Numbered from the stretch's first letter, positions 33,636-45,034 are shown. The stretch is 64,000 nucleotides of DNA from Schistocerca nitens (GCF_023898315.1 NC_064614.1:381981348-382045347); one strand, 5' to 3'. The notes: generated by a model from the sequence alone, not told the origin. A program made the numbers and translations.

Positions 33636-34284
33636 TTAATTAATTTCTAAAACAACTGTTACATAACCACCATTAAAGTCAATCAAATTATCATTTTCAT
33701 CAGTTATAGTTATTTCAAAATTGGAAAATTTATAGGATGATTTGTTTCATAAATTATTAGACTACCAAATTAAGTATTAGATTTAAATGAAGCAATAATA
33801 TTAGTTTCTCAATGAAAATGGTTATTATGTTAACAAACATTCCATCAGCTAGATTAAAGTTTATATTTATTAATTGAAAGCGAATAATTTTAGGAACATC
33901 CGTAATATCAGTCTTTTCATTTGCATCACTAATTTGCTTATTAAGTCCTAGCACATTCGCAATAATATCCTACTTTATATCCACATATAATTGTCCATCA
34001 TTTTCAATAACAGCTCTTAATAAATTTTCATCTGCTTTAATATGTATATTTGTTTTTTTCGATTGAATAAATTGTTCTAAATTTTTCAAACTATACTGAG
34101 CAACAGGAATTTCTATCATCTCTACATCACAATACAGTTCATCAGTTTTTGATGTAATATTTTGAGTTAAAAAAGTTGAATAAAAACCAACTAGTGAAAC
34201 ACTTTTATAAGTTTCTCTTATTGGTACAGTTAATCTCTTTTTCAGAAGAGATGAATTATCACTAAATTAAAATGATCTACTCAT
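33636..34284 (-). pseudogene. Virus-like minor capsid-associated gene, decayed
   Basis: Begins at ATG 34284. Recognisable pieces, in order, are VALVGF-like SVSLVGFYSTF, VEMIEIPVAQYSLKNLEQFI, ADENLLRAVIENDGQLYVDI, VLGLNKQISDANEKTDITDV, and at the C-terminus ITITDENDNLIDFNGGYVTV before TAA 33636-33638. The IPxGxY-x-hhh-I/LE-x-hI block, the 'LLGF' position and the terminal 'I-x-D-x-x-G-x-L-I-x-F-x-G' strand match a protein family that I know from Polinton/adintovirus-like insertions in arthropods. Frameshifts and stops occur near 33960 and 33760. Function in the virus is unproven; a structural role is the usual inference. Confidence 0.55.
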
Positions 34285-34337
34285 TTATATTAGTAAAAGT
34301 TATGTAAATAAATGACAAATTGGGAACCAAAAATAAG

Positions 34338-34936
34338 AATGCCTGAAAAGAAATTAGAAAATAAACATGATAAAATTTGCCAGATTCTATTTGATGTGCA
34401 ATTATAGGAGCAAGTGTTTGTGGAAAAACAACATTAGTGACTAATAATTACATTCTAGCACTGGGATGGTTACCATGGAGGAAAGTTAATCATTTGCATG
34501 TCCATCCTAAAAGTTTAAATCAGTCAAAATATCAAGAACGTATAAAAAAGATGTGAAAAATTGAAGATATAATTATTGAAAAATTGCTACTTTAATTGTA
34601 AACAATGATAAAATAATTCTTTTAGATGAATGTGAAGATAATTCAGTTCTAGTTTTCGGTGACTATGAACTCAAAAATCAGTTTATAGTTAGAGAATATT
34701 TCACTAGGGGAAGAGATGAAGGAACAGATTGTTTTTATTTAAGTCAAACATTTCAAAAATACCAAAACACTGAGTTAGAGATAATTCTAACTTTTAAAAT
34801 ATTTTTAGACATGATGGTACAAATTTAAATCATATTTATCATGAATTTGTTGGTGGTGAATTAAAGTTTGATGATTTTAAAGACATATGCAGTAAATGTT
34901 GGAATAAAGATAAATTTGGTTTTGTTATGATATGAT
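34338..34936 (+). pseudogene. A32/FtsK-like packaging ATPase, decayed
   Basis: Starts MPEKKLENKHDKIC at 34338. After an in-frame TGA (34392-34394) the same frame carries a P-loop, GASVCGKTT (34407-34433), followed by KVNHLHVHPKSLNQSKY. After a frame change the Walker B region reads SVLVFGDYEL (about 34643-34672), where the usual second acidic residue of the VFDD pattern has a Gly before Asp. It continues with FIVREYFTRGRDEGTDCFYL SQ (sensor-like). The C-terminus ends KFGFVMI with TGA near 34936. This arrangement is typical of viral genome-packaging ATPases. Several stops make it inactive. Confidence 0.6.
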
Positions 34937-34939
34937 AAT

Positions 34940-36320
34940 AAACATTAATAATGGCAAATACTCAGAAAAGATTAAAAGTTTTTTAATCACTGAACATGAA
35001 TGTTGAATTTAAATGTTAAACATAAAAGCTGAATGTGTCCATTGAACACAAATGTTAAACGTGCACCATGATCATAAAATAAATATTTGTGAAATACGAT
35101 ACAAAAGTTATTAAAAAAAGCCAAATGAAATAGAAGTGTAAAGGAACAATTAAAAGAATAATTTAAGAAATGGACAAAGCAACCAAGAACAGGATATGAA
35201 GAATTTAAAAATTTGAACCAGTTATCGATAAAATTTAAAAGGATAACCAAGGATTTGAAGGAATAGGAGAAAAAACTGTAAAGGTAATTGAAGAAAATAG
35301 AGAAGTTGAGAAACAAATGGTTCCTTATAATCGACATTATTAAGAATAATTTAATGTCATATCATGAGTTAAACAATATGATAGTGATGGAAGAGATAGT
35401 TCACCAATTACTTTCGTTTTAATGTAATCTATGAGTAATTGCTGATGTTTGATATTAACAAGAAAATGATTCCATAGACAGGGAAAGAACCTCTTCTTGG
35501 GCAACTACCTCTATAATGACCAAAAGGCATTAAATGATCTTCAAACACATGTGTTCCAGCAACGGTATGAAGAAAATGATAGTAATAATGACGGCAATAG
35601 TCGAATTATCCGGCACCTTCACACTTCACAGTGCATTTTCTCGAACTAAGAAATATGCTGAATTAGTGAAAAGTTCAAAATGGGTTCACGTCGAGGCTAT
35701 GATGCCTAGAAGAGTCTTTACATCCTGCTGACATGAGAATAGCATAATCTCCACGTCAGAAGCTTGCTTCTACTTAGCCGTTTTATAGACCCGCATTTTT
35801 TCCACCATGACTAATTTTGTATGCTAAGCACATCATCCGTTACAGCACACTCCCGGGGCTGGGAAATGTGGCCACAATGGTCTGGTGGAACGAACTATCA
35901 CAGGTGCAATGCGTGGATTCAGGCATTTACTTTTAAAAGGCACAAACAGATTTACTTTACCTCTGGTAACCTCAAGAGAAACACGTTATAACCCAGAATC
36001 CGTATTAAACATCACGTTCCTTCATTATCAACTGGGCAGAGCCGGTTTACGTTGGGAAATGACATAGGTGGAAGTCATGGTAAACAGAAGTACTGTCACC
36101 AGTAAACTTACTTACATTAGAAAATTTTATTTTCTTTGATGAACGATAGCCATTTAAAGGAACAGAGCTCTTATTTTACTTGTACTTGATTGAACTACAC
36201 TAGCTGAAAAATTTGGTGCTGGACTGTGATTCGAATTCGCGGACTTGAATCTCTCGGAAAAGTGTAGTTCAATCATTTCGTTCCTTTCCCCAAGACTGCA
36301 ATCTTCTCTAGGTCTCCTCC
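34940..36320. other. AT-rich tail of virus-like block, then no recognisable gene
   Basis: 34990-35340 is Lys/Glu-codon rich on the plus strand with stops and may be a further viral ORF remnant. 35350-36320 shows nothing recognisable. Confidence 0.4.
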
Positions 36321-36940
36321 AAAGCTAAGTATGTGGGTCCGAATCCTGATCCAGTACAAAAATATTCATATTTTCATTTCAAGCCCTATCGTGTGCACAC
36401 TGGCCTGCTAGTGAAAACTAATGTGCATTTTTAATGTCTGTTCATGTGTTGCCAACAATGGCAATAGGCGTCGTTATTTCTGGTCAGACAGGCACACATC
36501 TTACTGTTGGTGAGTAAGCAATTGATACTGAATCTACATTCGTGGATGACAAAGAAGGACGGTAGGAGTGCGGTTCGATTGTCGCTCAGGCACAAAAATT
36601 TGTATCCTTATTTTAGATTAAAACACCTAGCAGCTGGTAAGAAAAACCGATACGTAACATTTGATTTTACTTAGTTAACAATCCGATTACGTGTTAGGTT
36701 CGTATCTCCGTCACAGAACTTTACATCATGGGCTTCATCTTTAAATGCATGCACACTTTGTTACATCTGAATGAAGGTATATCAGACATCTTTCGTCGTT
36801 TGTTAATAGGGACGAAAGGATCTTAATAGGAGTCCCGGTTTATTGCAAAAACTGTCGTCTTTTATTTTCAAGTTTAGATTTGGTTACTGATATTGGCGAA
36901 AATTACGGTAACTCATGCCTCTTCATGGGTAGTCAGCAAT
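36320..36940 (+). repeat. Degenerate tRNA-like tandem repeat, block 1
   Basis: Two to three diverged units of roughly 200 bp. Each begins with a B-box-like segment (GTCCGAATCCTGATCCAG at about 36338, GGTTCGATTGTCGCTCAGGC at about 36570). These are followed by CACAAA...TTCATTT or TATTTTAG, an AGCTGGTAAGAAAA-like block and TTTCGTCGTTTGTTAATAGG. The same unit type appears at 47390-48330. Confidence 0.5.
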
Positions 36941-36951
36941 ATGATATCATT

Positions 36952-37113
36952 GGATTAGATTACATTACATTACATTAATACTTGTTCCATGGATCATGAA
37001 TACGACATTTCGTAATGAAGTGGAACGTGTCGTTTTAATGAAAGATTTCTTTACATACCATGATTCAATTTCTTTACAACAATTTTTTACTCTCTCATTC
37101 CTTTTCATTTTTA

Positions 37114-37144
<31 letters not shown>

Positions 37145-37150
37145 AACACA
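36952..37150. repeat. LINE-tail-like repeat and CT/CA microsatellite
   Basis: ATTAGATTACATTACATTAC pentanucleotide repeat (36953-36977), then TTGTTCCATGGATCATGAAT, which resembles a grasshopper LINE 3' end, followed by a CTCTCT/CACACA tract at 37112-37150. Confidence 0.5.
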
Positions 37151-37880
37151 CATTCTTCTGTTATTTTTATTTGTTTGTTGTGTTCGACTATCGGCGAGGT
37201 ACGAAAACGTCCGTAATGAGTTTCTTAGTTTTGAGTACACATACGAAAGAAATATAAAGACAACTATGTGAGTTACTGATTTATATTCCTTAGTTTGCAA
37301 TTTTATTATTAGCAACTACGCTCCAGTCCCTAAACCTAGAGACAGCAATGTGAATCAGACGGATTAAGTATTCCAGGTCGTAGCAGCTGCGTGTTTGAGA
37401 CGCCAGCTATAGTCACTTCCCAGCCTGCTGTAGGATCATATCGGTTCGTCTTCTTTCTGCTGGTAATGTAACTGAGATTTGGCAACAAGGCAAGGTATGT
37501 TTGGCAACTCCGTGGTCGTCGAGTTACTTCCTGGTGTGCTCTGAATTAAGCCTATAAGTTCAATTGATTCTTCCTGTCATTTCTATTGAATAATTTGAGT
37601 TAGTATCGCTTTAGGTGTAACAAAAGATTGTAAATTTACGGTTTACAGCCCGGGAAAGTCGTTGCACGTGGAAATCGCAACTAATCTCTTCCTTTAAATA
37701 GCGGTTTACGAGTTCTAGTCACTATTGGCCTCCTAAGAGGAAGCATAGACGCATGCCTCTTCCCTAGCACTGTGGTAATGTGCTGACCTGTGAAAAAGCG
37801 TCTGCTATGGTTTATGGTTCCAGTCTTGCTGACTGTAACGTTTTTATCCCTTCTGTGAAAGAACTATAAGAAGTCAAATA
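37151..37880. other. No recognisable gene
   Basis: No ORF of note. Some stretches could be further diverged units of the tRNA-like repeat. Confidence 0.4.
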
Positions 37881-38070
37881 ATATGTGTGAAATCTTATGG
37901 GACTTAACTGATAAGGTCATCAGTCGCTAAGCTTACACACTACTTAACCTAAATTATCCTAAGGACGACCACACACACCCATGCCTGAGGGAGGACTCGA
38001 ACCTCCGCCGTGACCAGCCACACAGTCCATGACTGCAGTGCCTCAGACCGCGCGGCTAATCCCGCGCGGC
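37881..38070 (-). mobile_element. tRNA-derived SINE, second family
   Basis: Minus-strand copy: head at right (GCCGCGCGGGATTAGCCGCG with A-box-like region), B box GGAGGTTCGAGTCCTCCC, then CATGGGTGTGTGTGGTCGTC and a body ending TTTCACACAT at left. Same family as 10602-10738. No clear target duplication. Confidence 0.8.
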
Positions 38071-38311
38071 TACAAGCAGTCACATCAAACATCGATAAGG
38101 AAATCACAAGCGAATACTTTCGGCTCTTAGTGCGATGGTGAAAACTTAAAATGCTGCACAACAGGTAATACCTCTTTCCGCTGCTGACAAACAAATTTTG
38201 GGTTTCTAGGAATACATAACTTTATTTATGAAATGCCACATTTGTATACCACTTGAGTATGGCACAGTATAGCAATCAAACACAGACCCAATAGAAATCT
38301 GAGTAGTAGCT

Positions 38312-39527
38312 TGTAACGAAATCGCCGTAATGTCGAATTCGTTAAAGAATGATGAATAATAAATTTTATCTTTTTGCTTTTTAAGTTAATTTTCTTTCGT
38401 GCGAACTTTGTTGTAGAACCACTCTCTTATTTTCGTGTGGTAATAAAAAATTTTACTTTCTTAAGAATTACGTACATTTAAAGAAAAAATATTACGTGCA
38501 CTCATATTAACTGGATAATAATATTTAGTTGAGAATTGAGTCCTTTAGATCATTCGGCCTTGGCATACACTTTCCTGATGCAGTGGGTTTTTTGTTAAAT
38601 ATTTTTACTGAATTTTATCCCGGCAATAGCCATAGAACACAAGATTATCTCTATCAGCAGAAAATGTTGTAATTATTGCCAAGCCGACATTTATCACTGA
38701 TCAAACCTACTTCACTATGCATTTGAGTTATTTTAAAGAACCAAACTGTTTAAATTTCAGTGTTAACTAACATTAACTATCCGCCTACGAATGCACAAAC
38801 GTATAATTAATTCAAATTTTATCAGCCACAGGATCACTGAAAAAAAAGAACAATTTCTTAATTCACGATTGATTTTTATGCATCTGTTCCCGATTTACGG
38901 GTTTGATAATTTTTTAAATGTGCCGCCTCTTCAGATCTGCGATTGTTGATCGCGGCACAGCCCAGCAACACCGCTAAAAAATGCTGAAAAATTCTTAAAG
39001 AAATTTTATAGATGACGTGGGCAAGCTAATTTACATAAATAATTCACACTTTTGATAAATACTGATATATTTAGCTCAAACAACAATTCAACTCACATTA
39101 ATTCGTAACACATCGTCTAATGGCGGCTAAGTCCAGACGGAGACAAAAGACTTCTACACATTCGTTAAAAGCTTCTTCACAGCGTCCAACCTCAATCGCG
39201 TCTCATCAGACAAGACCAAAGACTACATAATGTTTAGTCCTTATATAGCATTTCCCGACTATTAACATTTCTTTGTAAATTGATTTCTGGCAAAATGCGA
39301 TATCTCTGATACAGCAAATACTGACACATTTTACATTCACAAAATAAATACAGAAAAATTCCTATCCTAAATACAGAGAAATATTACAATAAAACATAAT
39401 AAAAATGATAAACGTACTTTATACCACATTCAGTAATATTTTGTTGAATAATTACGATGTATATACAACTTGCCCAGAGCGGCGTATATGGTACAAATAA
39501 ACTGTGAAAATGCCAGGGAACGTTACA
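38312..39527 (-). repeat. 3' LTR
   Basis: The 1216-bp left LTR, which is the 3' one because coding is on the minus strand. Just inside it, the minus-strand sequence GCCAGGGGGCAA before the LTR is the likely polypurine tract. Near-identity to 45035-46250 along its whole length. Confidence 0.95.
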
Positions 39528-41674
39528 TTGCCCCCTGGCAGCATTTGGCAAAGAGTTTTTACACTTTGACACAATGGTGCCAGTAACGTTCTTTACACTT
39601 CTGTATGTTTTACGGAATGGCTCTTTTATTTAGTCCCAGGGTTATATAAGTTCATGGCTCCCCCATTTGGGCGTAGGCAAACAGGAAACCTGGGCAAAAC
39701 TGTGCCGGAGCCCAGCCATCCCAGTTGGTTTATAGTCAATATTGTCTTTTTAACAGTTATTCATTTGAATTAAATTAGCAGTTTGTCACAAACGGGGTTA
39801 CACAATTACACAATATCACAATCACATACAGTTCAATGGAAGGTTTTTTGTGTGTGATACTATTATTCTTGTGATACACTACAAAGTCACTTGTCCTAGG
39901 ATATATCACTCACGGACATACATAGTAAATGTTCAATGTTTATCGAAATGAAGTCATTAACATGTTATTCAGTTTATGTGAACATTTCAAAAAAGTCAAT
40001 AATGTTGTATTTGGTGAGCGGTGCGGAGTGATTGTTGGGCGGCGCTCGACGCGGCGCGCTGACTCCGTGTAGGTCACCGCCCCCGGCGTTGACAGCTACG
40101 GCGCGGAGGGGCGTGGCTGTCTGGTCTGCTACGGGCTGCTGTGGCCGCTGCATAGCTGATGTAGCCGGATGCGCGTTGGATATCAGCTCGCCCGTGCGAC
40201 GTCTTCTCGCGGTGCTCCAGGAAACATGCAACAAGTTCACAAACAGTGTACTATCCTTATAGGCATTTTTCCTGCTGTGGGAAAGAACGCACACAGTTAG
40301 TGGTAGTTATTACTCAGTAGGCCTTCACTAGTCTGGTTTGCACAATGTTTAGTTGTCACAGTAACACTTTTATGGGCACACAATATTCTTCACCATGTCA
40401 TGACTTGTCATTAGTCACACGCAAGTTTTCACCTTAGGACAAAATCAAAATGTATTTCTGTAGTCAATGCGCTTTCCTAGCGTCCCTTGACACACAAAGA
40501 GTTAAAGTTTGACACTAAGTTGATCCACCGTCCGTTATCGGTTCATTGTTCGTGTCGTGCTAGTTGCTTGTCCACTTGCACACACGGTGATGATACAGTT
40601 TTTTATTACTTATACACAACTACTCCGTGACGTATTGCTGCAGGTTTAACAGTCACTGTCTGTCTCTGCCGCACAATACTGCACTTTTGTTAAAGTTCCT
40701 TTATTTCTATTTACAATTTCCGCTGCTCAATTTTGTTTGTAACAGCACATTCGTAACTCTTTACCAAGGTGTGAGATTTGCGTACATGGTAACAATTACT
40801 CAAAATTCGTATTAGTTTGCCCATAGTCATCTATATTCGTGTTCGATTAGATTTTATTTGTGCATTCCAGCCGGATTCAGGCATATTGTTCAATAACTCC
40901 TTTGTACTCATGTCACACTTTACTATTAACGTCCTACGTAACTACAGTGTAGTCTCTGTAGGCAAAAATTTACTTGGACTGTATCTGGCTAGCTCCTTTT
41001 AACTGATTGAATATGCACATGCTTCAATTGAAGCTTCATTGTGCGTAACTTTGCGTTACATAAATTTGCAACAAGTTTGCCTCCCTTGGTGCCCTCGGGT
41101 CACTACTGGGTGCATTATTTTCTCTCATAACATTGGTGAGATAATAAAGTTCTCAGGGCCTCATATTACTGATATTATTCTGGGTTCGGATCTGTCAATC
41201 TGACAGCTACACATATATATATACATACACATAATAGAAAAGATTGTGCCAAGAAATATTTCAAATTTGACACACATATTGGAAATTATGTAATACACTA
41301 ACTAATCCTTACTAAAATGTTCTTCTTGACTGAACTTTGTCACAGCTTAACACTACAAATAATTGCACTAATCAGATTATCTGTGCAAACATTTAGAGCA
41401 TGTTTTAGATAACACAAATTAAAAGAGTACATAACACAAATATCCATACACATGAGAAAGTCAATCATATTCTTATAACTAAACACTTCTACACTAGTAC
41501 ACATTATCTCTAACGATCACACATCATTAATGTTCATTTTACAAAAGAGTGGTGTCCACATAGGACTATTAGTCTTTTACTGTAGGAATGCTTTTACATC
41601 CTTACGCGGATACAGTCCCCGTACTCTCCCTGAGTGGGGATCTGCTAAGAGATAGCTACTATTTCCTTCTTGGA
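39528..41674. other. Internal region of LTR element without pol
   Basis: Where reverse transcriptase, RNase H and integrase should lie there is only AT-rich DNA with a small GC-rich patch at 40020-40210. A minus-strand ORF (39974-40294) crosses the patch and contains ARRRRTGELISN but no recognised domain. The RT frame decays within ~30 codons after the protease ORF, with TAG and further stops. Confidence 0.7.
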
Positions 41675-42448
41675 CTAAGGAATGGAGTATGAGGCTCGAC
41701 AGTAAGTTTTGTGAGGATATACCTCGATCTTGTACTGATATCCCTTAACAATTCCTGGTCGTTCTGAAAATACCTCTGCATAATTAAATAATAACTGTAC
41801 CAAATCCTGCTGTTGCATAGAATTCAAATTTTCGGACTGTGACACTTTGTTCACTAATGCGTCCATATTCGCTTTTGATTGATCACCTTGTACGTCAGGA
41901 TAATAGAGATTCTGTCCTAGACAATGATTGTCTAAATGTAGTATCGACTGATTCCTACATTTTATATTAATAGCATTACATTTAGGTACAGGTACAGGTA
42001 CCTCTCCGGATCTGAGCATGGACAATTCTATTCTCCTACCAGCATTCATCAAACTTAATTTTCCCCGAGAAAGGTCGATTATTGCGTCCCTTTCTCTTAA
42101 AAAATCTACCCCCAAAATGCAGGCTACTTTTAAACCCTTTACTACCAGGAATGAGCTCGCTATGGCTTCTTCCCCTATATACATCTCTACCTGCACTCGG
42201 AGTTTAATTATTTGTCGCTGTGCACTTATGGCTCCAGTGACTTTACAATTATTCACGGGAAAAGTCAGCATACGCCTTTCCTTCCCCAGTACTTTGAATA
42301 AGTCCATACTCATAACACTGACAGTAGCACCTGTATCTATGACTGCTTGCACATCAATATTGTTAATTTTGATCTCTATTATCGCTTGTACTTTGTCTTT
42401 GTGTTCCTTTATGCACGTGGATGGTTCAGTTATTAGTTCGTCTCCCAT
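41675..42448 (-). CDS. LTR element protease with truncated reverse transcriptase start
   Basis: A 257-residue ORF. The aspartic protease active site is AVIDTGATVSVMS (Asp at about residue 38), and the second conserved block is ACILGVDFL (about residues 109-117). Downstream, LLFNYAEVFSERPGIVKGYQ and YKIEVYPHKTYCRASYSIP form the conserved linker that leads into Ty3/Gypsy reverse transcriptase. Here a TAG ends the frame. The frame is -1 relative to Gag and stays open upstream across the Gag stop, so the natural product is probably a Gag-Pro frameshift fusion rather than initiation at this ATG. The protease itself looks intact. Confidence 0.85.
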   Translation of the reverse strand: MGDELITEPSTCIKEHKDKVQAIIEIKINNIDVQAVIDTGATVSVMSMDLFKVLGKERRMLTFPVNNCKVTGAISAQRQIIKLRVQVEMYIGEEAIASSFLVVKGLKVACILGVDFLRERDAIIDLSRGKLSLMNAGRRIELSMLRSGEVPVPVPKCNAINIKCRNQSILHLDNHCLGQNLYYPDVQGDQSKANMDALVNKVSQSENLNSMQQQDLVQLLFNYAEVFSERPGIVKGYQYKIEVYPHKTYCRASYSIP

Positions 42449-42561
42449 CTGTACCCCGTCATTATATCTAAGGATACAGATTTTGTTCGGTGTTTTGTTC
42501 TGTGTCGGGCTGCTCTCACTCCAAACCTCAGCCGACGATGGAGAGCGTATCTCGGCTGCAT

Positions 42562-44514
42562 CTAGTTTGTTGAATTATTGCTAGTGGATGGGCGTGGCTG
42601 CTCTGTGTCACTGACCTCCACTATGTGCACGTTGTGTTGCGTCGGCCGCCACGGTTGCGCAATTGGCGCATTTTGTGGTGGCGGTCGGTTATTGTCATAT
42701 CTATCACTGTTTTGCCGGTCCGGACTGGGCCTCTGGTTCTGTGGCCAAGTTCGGTTTGCATCATTATAAGTATTAGTGTTGTACGGCCCCCTGGCATTTT
42801 TCCATCTATGATTGCTTGGTGGGCTTGTTTCATACCGGTCATCGAACCTCCTCTTTCGGTCATTATTCACCGGCGGACTATCGCCATTCCGGTCTCTACC
42901 CCTATTTCCGTTTTGTGCATACTCTTGTCTCCTATTATTACCTCCGCCGTTTCCATTACTTGGTGGAGGCGTGTTATTTCTACCATTTCTATAACCGTTT
43001 CCGTTATTTCTAGCCTGTTCAGAGGCTGCCTTAACGTCCTCCTGAATCAGGTCAATTGAGTCCAGAACAGACAAGAAATGTTCCATATCATTTTCAGGCA
43101 CGTGTATAAGCTTTTCCTTTACATGTATCGGCAAGTGTGATTTCAAAAGTCTGATCAAATCCCGGGATGAAATCTGTTCGTTCCAGTAACGGGTCTTGTT
43201 AATGTACTTCTCAAAATATTTTCGCAAATTTCCTAGTCGTGGAGAATACGGCTCTGGATTATATACCTCCTTCCGTAATCTCTCTTGAATACATGTTGAC
43301 CAATATTTGGCCAAGAATGCCCTTTCGAATTGCTCATATGTATCACAACTGTCAGCTGCTTCGGTTGCCCATAATGCAGCATCTCCTTGTATGTATGACA
43401 TAACAAACTGTATTTTCTGGGTATGACTCCAAACGCTAGGCAAAATGTTTCTAAATCCCTTGATAAACACTACAGGGTGAACAGATTTCTTCTCCGTTGT
43501 AAAGATCTGAAACTGTCGGTTCCTAATCAGACTTTCTTCAATCACTACTTTGGAATGACATTTATTTGTTCCACTTACATTGGTTGCCTGTTCTGTCTCG
43601 CAGTCGCAATTTTTTACTGCAGTATTTATATGCCTATCATTGTTGGACCTGGCTGGCGTGACATACGCCTGCGCATCGTCATGCCGCAAGCCTAGCTCCA
43701 TTTCGGCAAGACGGCGGTCCACACTCCGCTGCCACAGCGGAATGTCCTTTTGCACTATCCTTTTAAGATTTTGCACATCCGCAGTTGAGTCCACCTCCCT
43801 GGCCTCAATTGCGGCGTGCACTTTCTCATCTAATTCCTTTGTGAATTTACGTTCTACTTTGTGCACTTGTTCGATCACTTTGTCCTCAATTACTTGAGTT
43901 GTGTCGAGTTCTAGTTGTTCGACCCTATTAGTCAGAACACTGATTTCCTCTACGATATTGGCGTTAGCCACTTGAATACTGTCTACTCTTTCGCTTAATT
44001 CATGTACTGTTTTGGGTATGGTTTCATATTTTTGTTTCAAACTAACTATATCACTTTGCATAACTTCTAAAGTTCGCATCAACTGTAAGTCCCTCTCATG
44101 CAGGCGTCGGTCACGCTCTGCTTGTTTAGCATCACGTTCTTTATCGCGTTCTGCTTGTTTGCATGCAAATTCCGCTACCAATCTCTGGTCACGCTCTGCT
44201 TGCATATGTACAAATTCAGCTTGGAAATTGAGCATGCGCTCGAACATAACTCTTAATGATTGCACTTCTGACATCACACCACTCTCTGGTCCGTGTCCAG
44301 TGCTTGCGGATGACACAGTATTTCCGCTATCAACTGAATCACTGGGTGGCAGTGGCAACATTTCTTGCCCTTCTGCCCCCAGATTCTCACATTGTACTTC
44401 CTGAACTACGTCACTAACATTACTTTGTGTCCCACTTTCTAACTCGGTATCACTACTTACTAACTGTTGCTCATTATCCATGTTGATATCTTTCTGACTA
44501 CGCAGTCTAACCAT
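42562..44514 (-). CDS. gag: LTR element Gag
   Basis: Intact ORF of 650 residues from the ATG at 44514 (MVRLRSQKDINMDNEQQ); an earlier in-frame ATG at 44556 would add 14 hydrophobic residues and is less likely. The layout is an acidic N-terminus, then coiled-coil-rich sequence with repeated QAERD motifs (about residues 85-260). A capsid-like domain follows with FIKGFRNILPSVWSHTQKIQ and DAALWATEAADSCDTYEQFE (about 355-510). The tail is Asn/Gly/Arg/Pro rich (about 515-650). No CCHC zinc knuckle is present; the basic RG-rich tail may bind RNA instead. The capsid domain matches the retrotransposon Gag pattern of Gypsy elements. Gag would assemble the virus-like particle. Confidence 0.9.
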   Translation of the reverse strand: MVRLRSQKDINMDNEQQLVSSDTELESGTQSNVSDVVQEVQCENLGAEGQEMLPLPPSDSVDSGNTVSSASTGHGPESGVMSEVQSLRVMFERMLNFQAEFVHMQAERDQRLVAEFACKQAERDKERDAKQAERDRRLHERDLQLMRTLEVMQSDIVSLKQKYETIPKTVHELSERVDSIQVANANIVEEISVLTNRVEQLELDTTQVIEDKVIEQVHKVERKFTKELDEKVHAAIEAREVDSTADVQNLKRIVQKDIPLWQRSVDRRLAEMELGLRHDDAQAYVTPARSNNDRHINTAVKNCDCETEQATNVSGTNKCHSKVVIEESLIRNRQFQIFTTEKKSVHPVVFIKGFRNILPSVWSHTQKIQFVMSYIQGDAALWATEAADSCDTYEQFERAFLAKYWSTCIQERLRKEVYNPEPYSPRLGNLRKYFEKYINKTRYWNEQISSRDLIRLLKSHLPIHVKEKLIHVPENDMEHFLSVLDSIDLIQEDVKAASEQARNNGNGYRNGRNNTPPPSNGNGGGNNRRQEYAQNGNRGRDRNGDSPPVNNDRKRRFDDRYETSPPSNHRWKNARGPYNTNTYNDANRTWPQNQRPSPDRQNSDRYDNNRPPPQNAPIAQPWRPTQHNVHIVEVSDTEQPRPSTSNNSTN

Positions 44515-45009
44515 AGTAAACACAAGAAATAAAATCTGAACTAAATATCCTAACACTCAGGTTTCACTGACATAATCACACAAGAAATGGACATTAACTA
44601 ATACACACTTACTATACACTACAATGACTAACTACTTAAATGTCCTGTTATTTTAAAACAAAGTACTAACAACAAGCACACCACTAATGATCCGAGAACA
44701 CTGCACTGAGGCTACTTTACTACCCACAGGACAACTACACTGTAGCTTTACCTTTTGGTGATCTATCTTGGGTGCAGCTGCCCCCTGATATTGTGGTAGG
44801 TAATTAATTTTTCGAAATAATGAGCTCTCTTCTTCAGCTTGCCTCTGGATACATAGTGTTCTCATGCAAAAAATCATACACAAGTATTACCACACAATAT
44901 TAGTTATGAAATACATACAATACATAGAAAAATTATTAAATGTTCTCCAACAAAGTTCGACTATATTAATTCCCTAGTTATCTCACGGGTATTTAGTGGC
45001 CACTGCATA

Positions 45010-45032
45010 TTCGAGCCCCACGTTGGGCGCCA
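45010..45032 (-). other. Primer binding site for tRNA-Lys
   Basis: The plus strand reads TTCGAGCCCCACGTTGGGCG then CCA, which is the 3' end of insect tRNA-Lys (CTT) with its CCA. The minus strand therefore carries a 23-nt complement starting TGGCGCCCAACG, placed 2 bases inside the 5' LTR. This fixes the transcription direction as minus. Confidence 0.9.
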
Positions 45033-45034
45033 AT

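Larger units (their letters stand above)
32255..35340. mobile_element. Putative endogenous DNA-virus fragment (Polinton/adintovirus-like)
   Basis: A block of very low GC with runs of A and T. It contains three decayed coding regions on the minus strand (32269-32559, 32815-33476, 33636-34284) and one on the plus strand (34338-34936), plus a Lys-rich plus-strand stretch to about 35340. The plus-strand gene looks like an A32/FtsK-type packaging ATPase and the largest-scoring minus-strand gene like a capsid-associated protein of arthropod Polinton-like viruses. Divergent orientation and composition set it apart from the flanks. No polymerase, integrase or terminal repeats were seen, so it is a partial old insertion. 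Family recognition is from memory and not verified. Confidence 0.6.

Noticed and set aside
42578-44404. Several long plus-strand ORFs opposite the LTR-element Gag (for example 42625-43059 and 44012-44404)
   Set aside because: They are antisense shadows of the intact Gag ORF, whose domain content is clear.
45010-45032. Partial tRNA-Lys gene
   Set aside because: Only the 3' 20 bases plus CCA are present, directly beside an LTR, so it is a primer binding site.
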